Part shown: one piece after another, positions 35,521 to 46,694 of the stretch
Layout of the letters: the number at the start of each line of letters is the position of its first letter
Position numbering within the stretch: the first letter of the stretch is position 1
Source: Pseudeuparius sepicola
Lineage: Eukaryota > Arthropoda > Insecta > Coleoptera > Anthribidae
DNA length: 64,000 bases
Reading direction: 5' to 3'
NCBI GenBank assembly: GCA_963920635.1
Contig: OY987307.1
Span: 20,723,735 to 20,787,734, forward strand
The notes under the pieces: model-generated
What the model was told of the DNA's origin: nothing
The model's database searches: none
What the model saw: only the letters and a program-made list of their open reading frames with translations
Made by a program: the position numbers and the translations under genes

Positions 35521-36913
35521 CTTTGGTAAAGGTACCTTCAAGGTGTCTTTGACCCACTTTGTCTGTTGGTGCTTGGGATATTATAGAGTAATGCAAAAAT
35601 CCATTCTTATTTGTTTGTTCTTTTTGCAACTAGGACCACATAACTCATTGTAGCGCTACCAAGATTGTGAGTCATCACTCATCACTAACCGAATTAGTAT
35701 GGTTGTTGGTTTTATTGCTGCCATATTCTGCGGACGCGGGCATCAATCTGTAGCGTTTTATTATACCTCCAGGTGGATACAAGTTGCCCATCTTGCTGAT
35801 CGGGTCACCGCATACCTTCCAGCATTCAAAAATCTATATATTCTGAACCCACAGTTTTTTCAACAGTCTTTTATCGCACTCAGTATCGAATGCTCTTGTT
35901 AAATAGACGAACACCCAAAAGGAAGGTCGTTTTTACCCATGGATTTATATATGTCAGGTGAGAAGCAAAATCGTATCAAAAAACACCCAAAAATCCATTC
36001 TTATTTGTTTGTTCTTTTTGCAACTAGGACCACATAACTCATTGTAGCGCTACCAAGATTGTGAGTCATCACTCATCACTAACCGAATTAGTATGGTTGT
36101 TGGTTTTATTGCTTCCATATTCTGCGGACGCGGGCATCAATCTGTAGCGTTTTATTAGACCTCCAGGTGGATACAAGTTACCCATCTTGCTGATCAGGTC
36201 ACCGCATACCTTCCAGCAATCAAAAATCTATATATTCTGAACCCACAGTTTTTCAACAGCCTTTCCTCGCACTCAGTATCGAATGCTCTTGTTAAATAGA
36301 CGAACACCCAAAAAGAAGATCGTTTTTACCCATGGATTTATACATATATGTCAGAGGTGAGAGACAAAATCGTATCAAAAAATTGGAAACCTTGAATGTG
36401 CCAACAATAACATCTTTTTAAAATTATGAAACAAAACAAGTTGCCTTTGGTGTAATGTATCTATTCTTATATATCGTTGCTCACAATACTTCAAACTAGG
36501 AGTACCCCAGAAGCAACCACAGGCTGGTGCGGGGACAACTCAATCTTGATTACAGTCTTCATAATGGAATTACAATGATAATTTTCACCCTGATAATATC
36601 ACTAAAAAACTTTGTTATCAACCAAACAAATTACGAACTAGATGTTTGAAATGTGTCCCAACTACGTCTTAGCCGAGCACTTCATTAGGTCAGCATCTTG
36701 TTGGCAGTGATGACAGGACATTAGAACAGTAATTATTATAATACACTAGATGGTGTCTATGGATGAAGATTATTATTTATAATAGTAAAGGTACCTTCAA
36801 GGTGTCTTTGACACCTTGATTTTAGAGTAATGCAAAAATCCATTCTTATTTGTTTGTTCTTTTTGCAACTAGGACCACATGAATTTGCAGGGCTACCATG
36901 ATTGTGAGTCATC

Positions 36914-38287
36914 CATTGAATTGACAAGTAGCGAGTGTAGAGAGAGAAACTTGCAGCCAAATTTGAGTAAGTGAAATAGTAAATAAATCAGATGATTCCG
37001 GCAAAAACCACATAACACAAAAGAGGTGTTTGTCCTAACTTTCTATTTTTGTGTCCTGTGCTTCAAACGAGTTCAAACGTCATTTTAATTTTCCTTCTGT
37101 TCCAAGTCCCAATACGAATAGGAGTAATTATTGTATTATTTATATTTGATTTGAGTTCGTGTCGTGGTGGCAGTTTCGTATAAAACGGCGTTTAGTTTTC
37201 TTAGTTGGTATTTGGGTTAATATTATTTTTAGACCGGAGAGAAAATTTAATTTAGCTATGTGGTTATATTCTCTATGTTTAAGTTGTAAGTTACAAAAAA
37301 GAGGGTCAACTCCTGTGTTGTATTTGGATGTACCAAACGGGGCGGAAAGAATAAGAATAGTGGGGTTTGTTTTCATTCGTAAGTCTTAAAAATCTTTGCT
37401 AATAACTTTGCAGTTTTCCAAGAGATAAGGTGATATTAGAGACAAGTGACAAAATATTGTACTGTCTACAAGTATTTACTTGCATTTGTAGTCAACAATT
37501 TATTGAGAGCAATTTCATAGAAAATTTTGGGCAGCGCAGACTTAAAAAGTATGTAATTACTACAGTTTTTTATTTTCCAAGTCATAATAGAAACTCTATC
37601 AAGGGAAAAACTGGCAAAATATTATGCTAATGAACCTAGCTCTTCCTAGTCAAAGATGGAATTAATCTTGAGGTTCTGGTCCCTTTAATAAGGTAATTAT
37701 TTGTAATTCTTTTTGTTAGATGCCTAAACAAATTAAAAACTATATAAAAATATGTAAAAGCTGCCTGTCTTACATGCTTTTCCTATTAAATTGAATTTTA
37801 AAATTAATAAATCAGTTAAGATAAGTCATTAAAGTTGAAAATGTATACCTTATCCTAGATATTTTGTCGCCTTTAATTTAAAATAAACTTTTATTTTGGA
37901 ATTTGTATTTTATTTGTCTCAATTTACCTCCAGGTACATAAAATTGCCATGTAGGTAATTTTTTTTAATCAATTCCCTACTTTTTTCTGTGCAATATTTA
38001 CATAATTGTGGTTATATAGAAAAATTCTCATTCCTACAAGCAAGCCCCGAATTTCGGAATACAGATCATACAATAAAGAGAATTACGGAACATGCCCATT
38101 AAATTCGCCCATTAATATGCAACATCCCTATATACCTCCTTTGCCTGAATCAGCTGACACGTTCATTAGGCGTCCTTGTCTTACTCATTGCCATTTGAAA
38201 CCTATCTCTCTCTAGAGTTGGCTGCCCCAAACCACATTGAAAGTGGTACCTGTGCGACTTGCATTGTACCTACTTATAAATTCGATG
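36914..38287 (+). mobile_element. P-type (THAP) element, copy 1, exact 8-bp duplication
   Basis: Bounded by CATTGAATTGACAAGTAG on the left and, as reverse complement, CATCGAATTTATAAGTAGG on the right. Flanking 8-mers are identical: GAGTCATC at 36906-36913 and 38288-38295. The empty site is visible in sister array units (GATTGTGAGTCATCACTAAC at about 39142), which proves the insertion. CA-starting ends, 8-bp duplication and a THAP domain together indicate the P-element superfamily. The 1374-bp element is too short for a full transposase. Confidence 0.85.
37302..37627 (+). pseudogene. THAP-domain exons of P-type transposase, copy 1
   Basis: The THAP domain is a C2CH zinc finger that binds the element ends. 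Exon 1 (to 37378) reads VNSCVVFGCTKRGGKNKN...GVCFHS; a 35-nt intron-like gap (37379-37413, GTAAG to TTTGCAG) follows; exon 2 reads FPRDKV...FTCICSQQFIESNF and GQRRLKKYVITTVF. CxxxxC is present, but the expected C-x-x-H is CSQQ here and CSQH in copy 2. The initiator ATG seen in copy 2 is AGG here. The RNase-H-like catalytic domain is absent. Non-functional. Confidence 0.8.
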
Positions 38288-39255
38288 GAGTCATCCACTA
38301 ACCGGATTAGTATGATTGTTGGTTTTATTGCTGCCATATCCTGCGGACGCGGGCATCAATCCGTAGCGTTCGATTATACCTCCAGGTGGATACGAGTTAT
38401 CCATCTTGCTGATCGGGTCACCGCATACCTTACAGCAATCAAACATCTATATATTCTGAACCCTCAGATTTTTTCAACAGTCTTTTATCGCACTCAGTAT
38501 CGAATGCTTTTGTTAAATAGACGAACGCCCAAAAAGAAGGTCGTTTTTACCCATGGATTTATATATGTGAGAGGTGACAGACAAAAATCGTATCAAAAAA
38601 TTGGAAACCTTGAATGTGCCAACAATAATATATTTTTAAAATTATGAAACAAAACAAGTTGCCTTTGGTATAATGTATCTATTCCTATATATCGTTGCTC
38701 ACAATACTCCAAACTAGGAGTACCCCAGAAGCAACCACAGACTGGTGCGGGGACAACACAATCTTTATTACAATCTTCATAATGAAATAACAATGATAAT
38801 TTTCACGGTGATAATATCACTAAAAACTTTGTTATCAACCAAACAAATTACGAACTACGAACTAGATGTTTAAAATGTATCCCAACTACGTCTTAGCCGG
38901 GCACTTCAATAGGTCAGCGACCTGTTGGCAATGATAACAGGACATTAGAACAATTATAATACACTATATGGTGTCTATGAATGAAGATTATTATTTATAG
39001 TAGTAAAGGTACCTTCAAGGTGTCTTTGACCCACTTTGTCTATTGGTGCTTGGGATATTATAGAGTAATGCAAAAATCCATTCTTATTTGTTTGTTCTTT
39101 TTGCAACTAGGACCACATAACGCATTGTAGCGCTACCAAGATTGTGAGTCATCACTAACCGAATTAGTATGGTTGTTGGTTTTATTGCTGCCATATTCTG
39201 CGGACGCGGGCATCAATCCGTAGCGTTCGATTAAACCTCCAGGTGGATACGAGTT

Positions 39256-40698
39256 GTCCAGGAGGCAGTGAATTTTTTTTGCACTTATTTTCCCAGTCGA
39301 TGAATGTGAAATAGTTTGTTCGGATGGTGACACAAAACGACAATTTGTGAGTCTGGCTAAAATTTTCGGATGGATTCACTAGATAAGAAAAAAGACAAGT
39401 CCACTTATTTTCCCAGTCATGAATATTTGACATTAATTAAAGTGAATCATTTTATTAATGAAAATAACAGTCTGGCACATTCCAAGTGGAGGAACGTCAG
39501 TCTGGCTGAAAATTTGCGGATGCAAAAATTTTACCGATTTTTCAAATCCGTAACCCTTATTTTCCCATGCTTGAAATTTAACATATCATTTGATACTATC
39601 ATAAACTATAACCAAAAGTAAGTCTGGCTGATTTACGAAATTGGCAAATGAGTCTGGCGGCATCTTGAAAATTGTAAAAATTACAAAATTTTTGCTCTTA
39701 TTTTCCCGGATTTGAAAATTTGTCACATGATGAATAATATTATAATTTCATGGAAAATACACGTCTGGCTGTCATTTACAATCACGAAAGCCCCGCCAGA
39801 CTCACAAGTCAGGTAGTTAAATGAGGAGGGGAAGCGGTAGGTGCGTATTTAGGTAACGACGCTGGAATGCGAGTGACCTGAGAATAGCTGCCTAGGTCCT
39901 CGTCCCTTATATCCCTATCTCTGTCAGTTACTTGCATTTAGAGATCGTTCTTATAACTTATAACCACGTGACTCGATGCGTCATTGTCGAAGGACAGCTA
40001 CCTAAGGCCTAAGCCCTCACAGCATCAAGCGGTAGTACGAGTTACAAAGTTATTGGCGAATAAAGTTTTTTGATGACGGACGGACGGACTGACATTTTGC
40101 TAAAACCATGTTTTTTGGTATCCTGGGGTCTCAAAACGTTGAGAAAAGTGTTTTTTAGCCATAATCAATTTTTGCCCTAAACCAATACTTTTCTTATCAT
40201 AAATTATGAAAAGTAAAAACATGTAGAGATGACAACAATCACCTGTATAATTGAACATGCCGAATTTAGCGCGCCTGACGAGCGTTGGACGAGTCTGGCA
40301 AGGCTTTCGGGGTGTTCCACATTAACCAGACTATATTTGCAGCTGTAATTATAATATAAACTATCATCTGACAAATTTTTAGGACTGCGAAAATAAGGGC
40401 AATGGTTTTGATAATTTTTTTCCAATTTTTCACCTGCCAGACATATTACCCATACTCACAGATTAGCCAGACTATTTTTTTCTTAACTTCACTATATCTC
40501 TCACAAATAGAACTATTTTTATCACTGGAAAAAAAAGTGCAGTATATTTGTACTTTCTAACGCATTTTCCGCCTCAACCCATCGGAAAACCCCCCCCTAC
40601 ATATATATGAATTTTGCTTAGAATAACAAACCGAATAATTCTATCGGTGTTTGCTGACTGGGAAAATAAGTACCGAAAATCTTCACTGCCTCCCGGAC
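39256..40698. mobile_element. 1.44-kb element with ordered subterminal repeats
   Basis: Terminal repeats GTCCAGGAGGCAGTGAA (left) and GTCCGGGAGGCAGTGAA (right, reverse complement) are followed on both sides, after a spacer of about 10 bp, by ACTTATTTTCCCAGTC. AGTCTGGC recurs at about 39350, 39469, 39499, 39621, 39651, 39763 and 40292, and its complement at 39794, 40324, 40434 and 40463. CTTATTTTCCC recurs at 39283, 39402, 39556 and 39697, and inverted at about 40386 and 40660. It interrupts an array unit whose intact copy is at about 38385-38400. No ORF of note. Target duplication unclear; family not recognised. Confidence 0.75.
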
Positions 40699-40734
40699 TA
40701 TATCCATCTTGCTGATCGGGTCACCGCAATCAAA

Positions 40735-41127
40735 AATCCGCTCTCCGCCGCCACGGCTGCTCATTAGGGCGACCCTGGCCGTGTCGTGTCCGGAGGTAAA
40801 TAAACGGCGGCGGGACGTTTGATGTCGCCGGGATGTGACAAGCGCGCTTGAGGCCTGGACGTGGGGACGACTTTCGTTCTCGCCGCCCTTTGACACGCGA
40901 CGCGTGAACCGCGCCGACACGGCCCCGCCGTTGTCGGGGGGGATATTAGCGGCTTTTCTATTGGCGGAACGGTTTTAAATAGTTTGCGGGATGTACCTCG
41001 CCGGTGCCGAGGTAATACGGCAAATTTGTTTGGCAAGTCGGATCGCGAGGATTGTGTTGGCGGTTGACTGGGTAGATCGCTAAAAATGATAATTATGGCG
41101 AAATTTGCAAAAGCCCATTTAGTACGG
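40735..41127. other. CpG-rich block
   Basis: Dense CpG sequence from about 40740 to 41060, directly after the end of the array. Minus-strand ORFs of 90-100 codons are Arg/Pro/Ser-rich and unrecognised. Its position right beside the 30-bp inverted repeat (from 41128) is notable. Confidence 0.45.
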
Positions 41128-43297
41128 GAGCCGGCCGCATGATTTCAACTCTCATAAGCTTGGTCGTTGCGGTCAGTTTTTAGGCAAATACCTATATTGT
41201 CATGTATGATTATACAGGGTGAGTCGAAGTTAAACCGCCATACTCAAAATTTGAGTAGTATTTTTAAAAATAAATGGGGTTCTTCATATAACATTTTGTC
41301 CAAAAACGCTTCGTTTTCGACATACAGGGCGTCAAAGTTTTCTTTTAAAAACAGAAAAAAATTAGTATTTTCGGTTCCATTTATGCTATCGAGTTGAAAA
41401 TTGGTACTTTTATGTTTTCTGGGACGGCGATTATGAATTTTCTATCAACTTTCTTCTAGCCGCTAGAAGGCGTTGGCTACGTCGTTACTTTCGAACAAAA
41501 GGGTTTTAAACTTTTTTGTCGTTGAAAAATCTGCAGCGGAATATTAAATTACATTAAATTTCGTGGTAGGCTGAGAAATGGGATTTATTCATTTTGAATT
41601 CTTTATTTACAGTAGGTATTGTCCTAAATTAACAATTTTTGTGAAATTAGTAATAAAAAGAACTTTAACCAAGACAAATTTATTAGCTAATTTTTTCGTT
41701 ATGTTTTTGCTAATAAAGTTGTCTTGGTTAAAGTTCTTTTTATTACTAATTTCACAAAAATTGTTAATTTAGGACAATACCTACTGTAAATAAAGAATTC
41801 CAAATGAATAAATCCCATTTCTCAGCCTACCACGAAATTTTAATTTTTTCGAATTCACGCGCACCGCGACACAAAATTGCGTTTTTCATGAAAACGGTTA
41901 AGGTTTTCGTATTTTTACAAGAGACATTTTTTGTTCAAAATCGAATGTAATTTAATATTCCGCTGCAGATTTTTCAACGACAAAAAAGTTTAAAACACTT
42001 TTGTTCGAAAGTAACGACGTAGCCAACGCCCTCTAGCGGCTAGAAGAAAGTTGATAGAAAATTCATAATCGCCGTCCCAGAAAACATAAAAGTACAAATT
42101 TTCAACTCGATAGCATAAATGGAACCGAAAATACTAATTTTTTTCTGTTTTTAAAAGAAAACTTTGACGCCCTGTATGTCGAAAACGAAGCGTTTTTGGA
42201 CAAAATGTTATATGAAGAACCCCATTTATTTTTAAAAATACTACCCAAATTTTGAGTAAGGCGGTTTAACTTCGACTCATCCTGTAGAACAAAACAGGTA
42301 CCATCGGAAAGAAGGCCCATGGAGCAACAATAAAAGAAGGGTCCCTTGGTCCTTTAGAAATCCGATAGACGTATTTTCGGGGCCCCGAAAATCCTCCGCT
42401 GTTAAATACGGCGCGAAAAACGGGGGCAAGTATGGACCTCGGGGACACGAGTTGTGTGCGAAGTCCCGCTATACAGCCAGTGCCATATACCGCTTGATGC
42501 ACAGGAAAAAAAATTTTCAAACGCGTTTTTTGGGAGATCTGACGGTACGGCGAGGTGGCCGGAGAACGGGTCAACATATTTAAAGAAACTTTTTCAGGTA
42601 AATTATTTCTCGTTTTCGAGTTATTAAGGATTTTCGACGAAAAAACGACCAACGCAGGTGGGACGCATCTTCATTTTACGTGATTGGTCGGCATTTCCCG
42701 TCACCTAAAAGGCAAAAGTCCGAAAACTATCAGAAATTGTCCTTTTTCGCCGAGCTACAGCTAAGATATTTCGGCTCGGGGCTCCGAGGTCGGAATTTTT
42801 AATGCTTCCCTCAAGTCTTCAGGTGAGGTGCAGATGCTTCCGATCCGAAAAATCAAAAAATAAGAGAAACCACGCAATTTCAAAGACAGGTTCCTCGGGA
42901 TTTCCCGTCAATTTCGCTAATTCTACAGCCGTCCCGTTTCTCGAAACTTGGAAATCGGGAGTCGGGAAATTTGGTTAAATATCGGATTTTCGAGGTTTCT
43001 TTCGGTACTGGAGGAAAGTACAAGACCCAATTAAGAAATTTACCATCTTCTTCGGTTTTTAGAACGGCACTTTTCGAATTTATCAATACTTTTGTGAAGA
43101 AGTAGTAAATATGTTCGTGGGACGGGTTGTATACTATTAAAAAATTAAAAATGATCCACAACTTCTTTAAATAACAATGATTGGGCCCATATTATCTGAG
43201 GCAACCTACTCGCTTCAAGTAAAGAAATATACTCTCTACATTTTACACAACATTTTATTCTATAAGATTATGAGAGTTGAAATCATGCGGCCGGCTC
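41128..43297. mobile_element. Segment bounded by a perfect 30-bp inverted repeat
   Basis: 41128-41157 and 43268-43297 are exact 30-bp reverse complements, beginning GAGCCGGCCGCATGATTTC. The interior holds the 1.07-kb palindrome (41213-42286) and about 0.9 kb of moderately GC-rich DNA (42290-43160) with a 128-codon minus-strand ORF of unknown kind. No clear target duplication. It may be a DNA transposon with short terminal repeats, its middle replaced by the palindromic MITE. Confidence 0.6.
41213..42286. mobile_element. 1.07-kb palindromic element (TACAGGGTGAG)
   Basis: Arms begin TACAGGGTGAGTCGAAG and end CTTCGACTCATCCTGTA. Left arm is about 41213-41690 and right arm about 41700-42286. The right arm contains roughly 110 bp (41838-41945) missing from the left arm. 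The single arm at 58012-58620 contains the same 110 bp, so the left arm here has a deletion. TA precedes the left end. ORFs inside are arm copies, not genes. Confidence 0.85.
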
Positions 43298-43378
43298 TTG
43301 GACTATAAACGGCGTACTTTAAGTACCATGTATGATACATAAAGTCACAATAAGATTGACCTGTCAATCCAAATTAAT

Positions 43379-44352
43379 ATACAGAGCGTCCCATTTAAAA
43401 AAGCACAACAGAGGAGCGTTTCACTGGTCAAAAAACGTACAAATTTCCCTCTCAAACTTCCCTCTCAAAAGACTTCCCTATAAATTCCGCGAAAATAAAA
43501 TTTTTATAAAATTTTTTGTTCGATAGGTTTCAGTTTTAGGTAACGCGACACTTAGGACGGCCCCTCCACTTTCCTCCTAGGCCCCGCCCTTTACCTCGCT
43601 GGCCAATCACATCGCTCTAACCCATGACGCGCTCATCGGCATCTGGCGCCAAATTCAAAATTTAGAAAATAAAAAAAATCGCCAGGGCTCGAACCTGCGA
43701 TCATCGATTTACAAGGTCGACGCTCTAATGAACTGAGCCATCAACGCATTTGAAAAATATTACCTTAAAATGGTGTAAACTAGAATCTCGGTGACGTCAC
43801 AGAATTAAGAATAGGGAAAATAGAGGGTGTCTCAAAAGCAACTGACATGTCAAAAATGTATACAGAGAGGATCAAAAACTTGTTACAGCTAAAAGGACCT
43901 AACGGCATAGGTATAGGGTGGACAACAAATTTCATAAGGTGTGACAAAACGTAGGAAAGACCTTAATAATTTCATCGCTTTAAGTCACAGATTTTTTTCT
44001 CAAATGGCATAGGAAAAATTCATATACAGAGTTTGACAAAAATACAAATCCAAAAAAGGTTAATTTCATCACGTGAACTAAAACACTAAAACACGTAGTA
44101 CTGAGCCGCGATGTGTCTTGTAAACGCTTCTGACTTTTCACTAACAAGTTAGGTTAGAATGAAACGACCTCGTTTTTAGGAAAATGGACTCGTCCAAAGC
44201 TATGGACTTCCCCGGACTTCCCTGAGACTTCCTTTGATTTCACCCAACTTCCTTGAACTTCCTGGAACTTCCTTTGGAATTCCCTGCAAGTATACAGGAC
44301 TTCCCCCTGTGAAACGCCCCTCGAGCACAACTTTGTTTCGTAACACCCTGTA
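43379..44352. mobile_element. 0.97-kb terminal-repeat element with tRNA-like module
   Basis: The left end reads TATACAGAGCGTCCC and further in GAGGAGCGTTTCACTGG; the right end, as reverse complement, reads TATACAGGGTGTTACG and GAGGGGCGTTTCACAGG. The imperfect inverted repeats extend about 60 bp. Inside are tRNA-like copy B and a stretch (44205-44310) that repeats ACTTCC about eight times. No ORF. Confidence 0.6.
43671..43806 (-). repeat. tRNA-Thr(TGT)-like module, copy B
   Basis: On the minus strand about 43747-43676: D-arm GCTCAGTTCATTAGAGC, an anticodon arm with four of five pairs around CTTGTAA (TGT), T-arm with GGTTCGAGCCC, then a T8 run. The acceptor stem does not pair. It shares with copy A (9535-9670) the tRNA part, the following T-run and about 55 bp upstream (GAGATTCTAG...TACAC-x-ATTTT). 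So one SINE-like or transduced unit spread twice. Confidence 0.7.
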
Positions 44353-44699
44353 TACGATTAGCGGCTTTTTCTGCATGCCTAAACGTATAATCAACAAATA
44401 ATCCCGGATTATTCGACCATATTCGTGGATCGCCCACAAATATAATACCAAATTAGATTTTAGTGGTGATATTGATTGTTGTGAATCCTATTAAAATTGA
44501 CGCAAGATTCGCGTTTGCTACATATAGGTATTTTGGTCCCTGCTGCTTAAGGGTTGCTAAGCAATACTTTTTAGCAACCACTTTCGCAGCTAGCAACCAA
44601 AATAACAGGGCACCTCGAACATTTGGCCCCCCAAATAGCAATACTGAAAAATTTAAACAAAGAAAACAACAACGTCCGAGTTTTTGCCTGGCACATTCT

Positions 44700-44930
44700 C
44701 GACGTACGCAATCGATATTATTCGTGGGTTGCGTCGGTCGCACGCACGCGACTGCGAGCGTGGCGGAAGTGCAGCGCGAAAATCAGCGCCGGCGACGTCG
44801 GGGCGCTAATAATAGATCTCGTGGGTATTGTTGGGTCGGGCCTAATCGAGGTGCGTTTTGCGCGAATAGAATGGCGGCGATACGGGGATCCGACATATCG
44901 AAATTAATTCTTACGCACATAACTCTCCGT
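44700..44930. other. CpG-rich block inside a 185-codon open frame
   Basis: CpG-dense sequence lies within an ORF at 44463-45020 (+). The translation is Arg/Asn-rich, lacks any motif I know, and a second frame is open over the same stretch for 94 codons. I treat it as a composition-driven ORF, not a gene. Confidence 0.4.
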
Positions 44931-45654
44931 GCCATGGGACTTGAGAGGCAGGCGAAATTGATCTCTGCAGATTTTGATCAGAGTTCAGCTGAATCCATGT
45001 CGTGTAACAATAATATGTAATTGATTGGAATTTCTTTTGAGCATCTTCAGGTAAATGTTGTTTCACAAAAAATTCATACATGTTTTCCACATCACACCAG
45101 GAAATATTGGGGAAATATCAGCGTCACCAAGCGAATGAATCGCGCGCATTGCTAACACGTAGTTGGGATACATTTTGAACATCTAGTTCGTAATTTGTTT
45201 GGTTGATAACAAAGTTTTTTAGGGATATTATCAGGGTGAAAATTATTATTGTTATATTATTATGAAGATTGCAATAAAGATTGTGATGTCCCCGCACCAC
45301 CCTGTGGTTGCTCCTGGGGTAGGGGAGAGCGGTGACGGTTGTAACAGAAATTAGATTTGATTTTTTGTAGCCCTAGTGTTAAGTCTTAGACGGATGATTC
45401 AGCTTTCAGGAATGCTGTGTAATGTTAGAAGTCGCTTGGTATTTTTGAAGTTTTGAAAATATTTATGAATTTTTTTTCTACCACATGAAAAGGCTACGCT
45501 TGACAAGTGTTACAATCGACACCTAACGGGTGTCAGTTGTAACACGTGTAGGTGTCGATTGTAACAGACATAAATATAAGCAAGAAATCCCTAAATGAAA
45601 CTACTAAATCATGAATAATGTTTATTTACATAATTATTATTAGTCCGAACACTA

Positions 45655-46606
45655 TACAGGGTGAGTTTTTTTCGATGACCACTATGGGGATCTCGGAAAC
45701 TAGCAGAGCTAGAACAAAGGTTAAATTTGGAAAGAATTGCAGTTTTGAATGCTCAATCTAATGCCCCTTTTGGATTTTTAAAAAAGTTCATGGCTCACTA
45801 GATATTTTGAAAAGAGTGATTTTTTGCTATTTCATCAGATCTCTGTAGCTCCGTTATTTCTGATTATACAGAAAAACTGCAGAGACAAAAATTGTAGATA
45901 ATTTTGGGCTTAATAAGATAATCTGATCAAATTTTTTATGTTTTGACATTTTTTGAGATATGACATAAACTTGTATTTTTTTAAATGTAAATCATAGTTG
46001 GCTGTAGCCTTATCAAATCGGCCATTTTTTTTTGAGCTTTCCAAAGATATAATACTTGGCATAGTTATTATAAAAAATAAAAGTTGTATGTCTTATTATA
46101 AAACAGAACGTAATTATGAAAATATTCCTTGTCTGACTATGTGAAAATTAAAAAAAAAAATCAGAAAATTAGCCATAGCTCTTTTATTTTCTATAATAAC
46201 TATGCCGAGTATTATATCTTTGGAAAGCTCAAAAAATGGCGATTTGATAAGGCCACAGCCAACTATGATTTACATTTAAAAAAAGCACAAGTTTGTGCCA
46301 TATCTCAAAAATCACAAATAACATAAAAAATTGGATTAGATTATCTTATTAAGCCCAAAATTATCTATAATTTTTGTCTCTGCCGTTTTTCTGTATAATT
46401 ATAAATAACGGAGCTACAGAGATCTGATGAAACAGCAAAAAATCACTCTTTTCAAAATATCTAGTGAGCCAGGAACTTTTTCAAAAATCCAAAAGGGGCA
46501 TTAGATTGAGCATTCAAAACTGCAATTTTTTCCCCATTTAACCTTTGTTCTGGCTCTGCTAGTTTCCGAGATCCCCAAGTGGTCATCGAAAAAAATTCAC
46601 CCTGTA
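45655..46606. mobile_element. 952-bp palindromic MITE inside the pogo-like element
   Basis: Arms begin TACAGGGTGAGTTTTTTTCG and end with its complement; each arm is about 470 bp, so nearly the whole element is one hairpin. TA lies on both sides (45653-45654 and 46607-46608). It interrupts the transposase start codons of the pogo-like element. No coding capacity. Confidence 0.85.
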
Positions 46607-46608
46607 TA

Positions 46609-46694
46609 TTGTCATTTATAACTTTATTTGCAGCTTCTTCATAAACTTCTTGAGGAACATTACCCCTATTAGTTTTTCTCTGCCTTGGTTTCAT
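46609..46694 (-). pseudogene. Pogo-type transposase N-terminus, 28 codons
   Basis: The minus strand from ATG at 46694 reads MKPRQRKTNRGNVPQEVYEE then AANKVIND before running into the palindromic MITE. The pattern (basic K/R-rich start, TxRGNVP, EEAAxxV) matches the start of the psq-type helix-turn-helix domain in pogo/Tigger-like transposases. Beyond the MITE the frame hits a stop and no DDE core is found. The gene is truncated and was further broken by the MITE. Confidence 0.6.

Larger units (their letters stand above)
35527..40735. repeat. Tandem array of about 0.85-kb units with RT fossil
   Basis: Units start GTAAAGGTACCTTCAAGG at about 35527, 36786 and 39003. Unit 1 has an internal direct duplication (about 35594-35985 again at 35988-36380). 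Unit 2 carries the P-type insertion (36914-38287). Unit 3 is split by the 1.44-kb element (39256-40698) and resumes with ATCCATCTTGCTGATCGGG. On the minus strand each unit encodes a fragment like TKAFDTECDKRLLKKLW, an RT motif A of a non-LTR retrotransposon. The same segment is at 45.1-47.4 kb in inverted orientation, where it continues into more RT sequence. Plus-strand ORFs up to 136 codons are shadows of this repeat. Confidence 0.8.

Noticed and set aside
38237..38647. 136-codon plus-strand ORF starting across the end of the P-type element
   Set aside because: It crosses an insertion boundary and is antisense to the RT fossil in the tandem unit, so it is a shadow frame.
39350..40470. CRISPR-like array because of repeated AGTCTGGC
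   Set aside because: Repeats are 8 bp, irregularly spaced and in both orientations, inside a eukaryotic transposon-like element.
42266..42652. 128-codon minus-strand ORF
   Set aside because: No motif, partly overlaps the right arm of a palindromic MITE, no start or splice support.
44463..45020. 185-codon plus-strand ORF
   Set aside because: No recognisable motif, Arg/Asn-rich translation, a second frame equally open, and CpG-rich composition that removes stop codons by chance.
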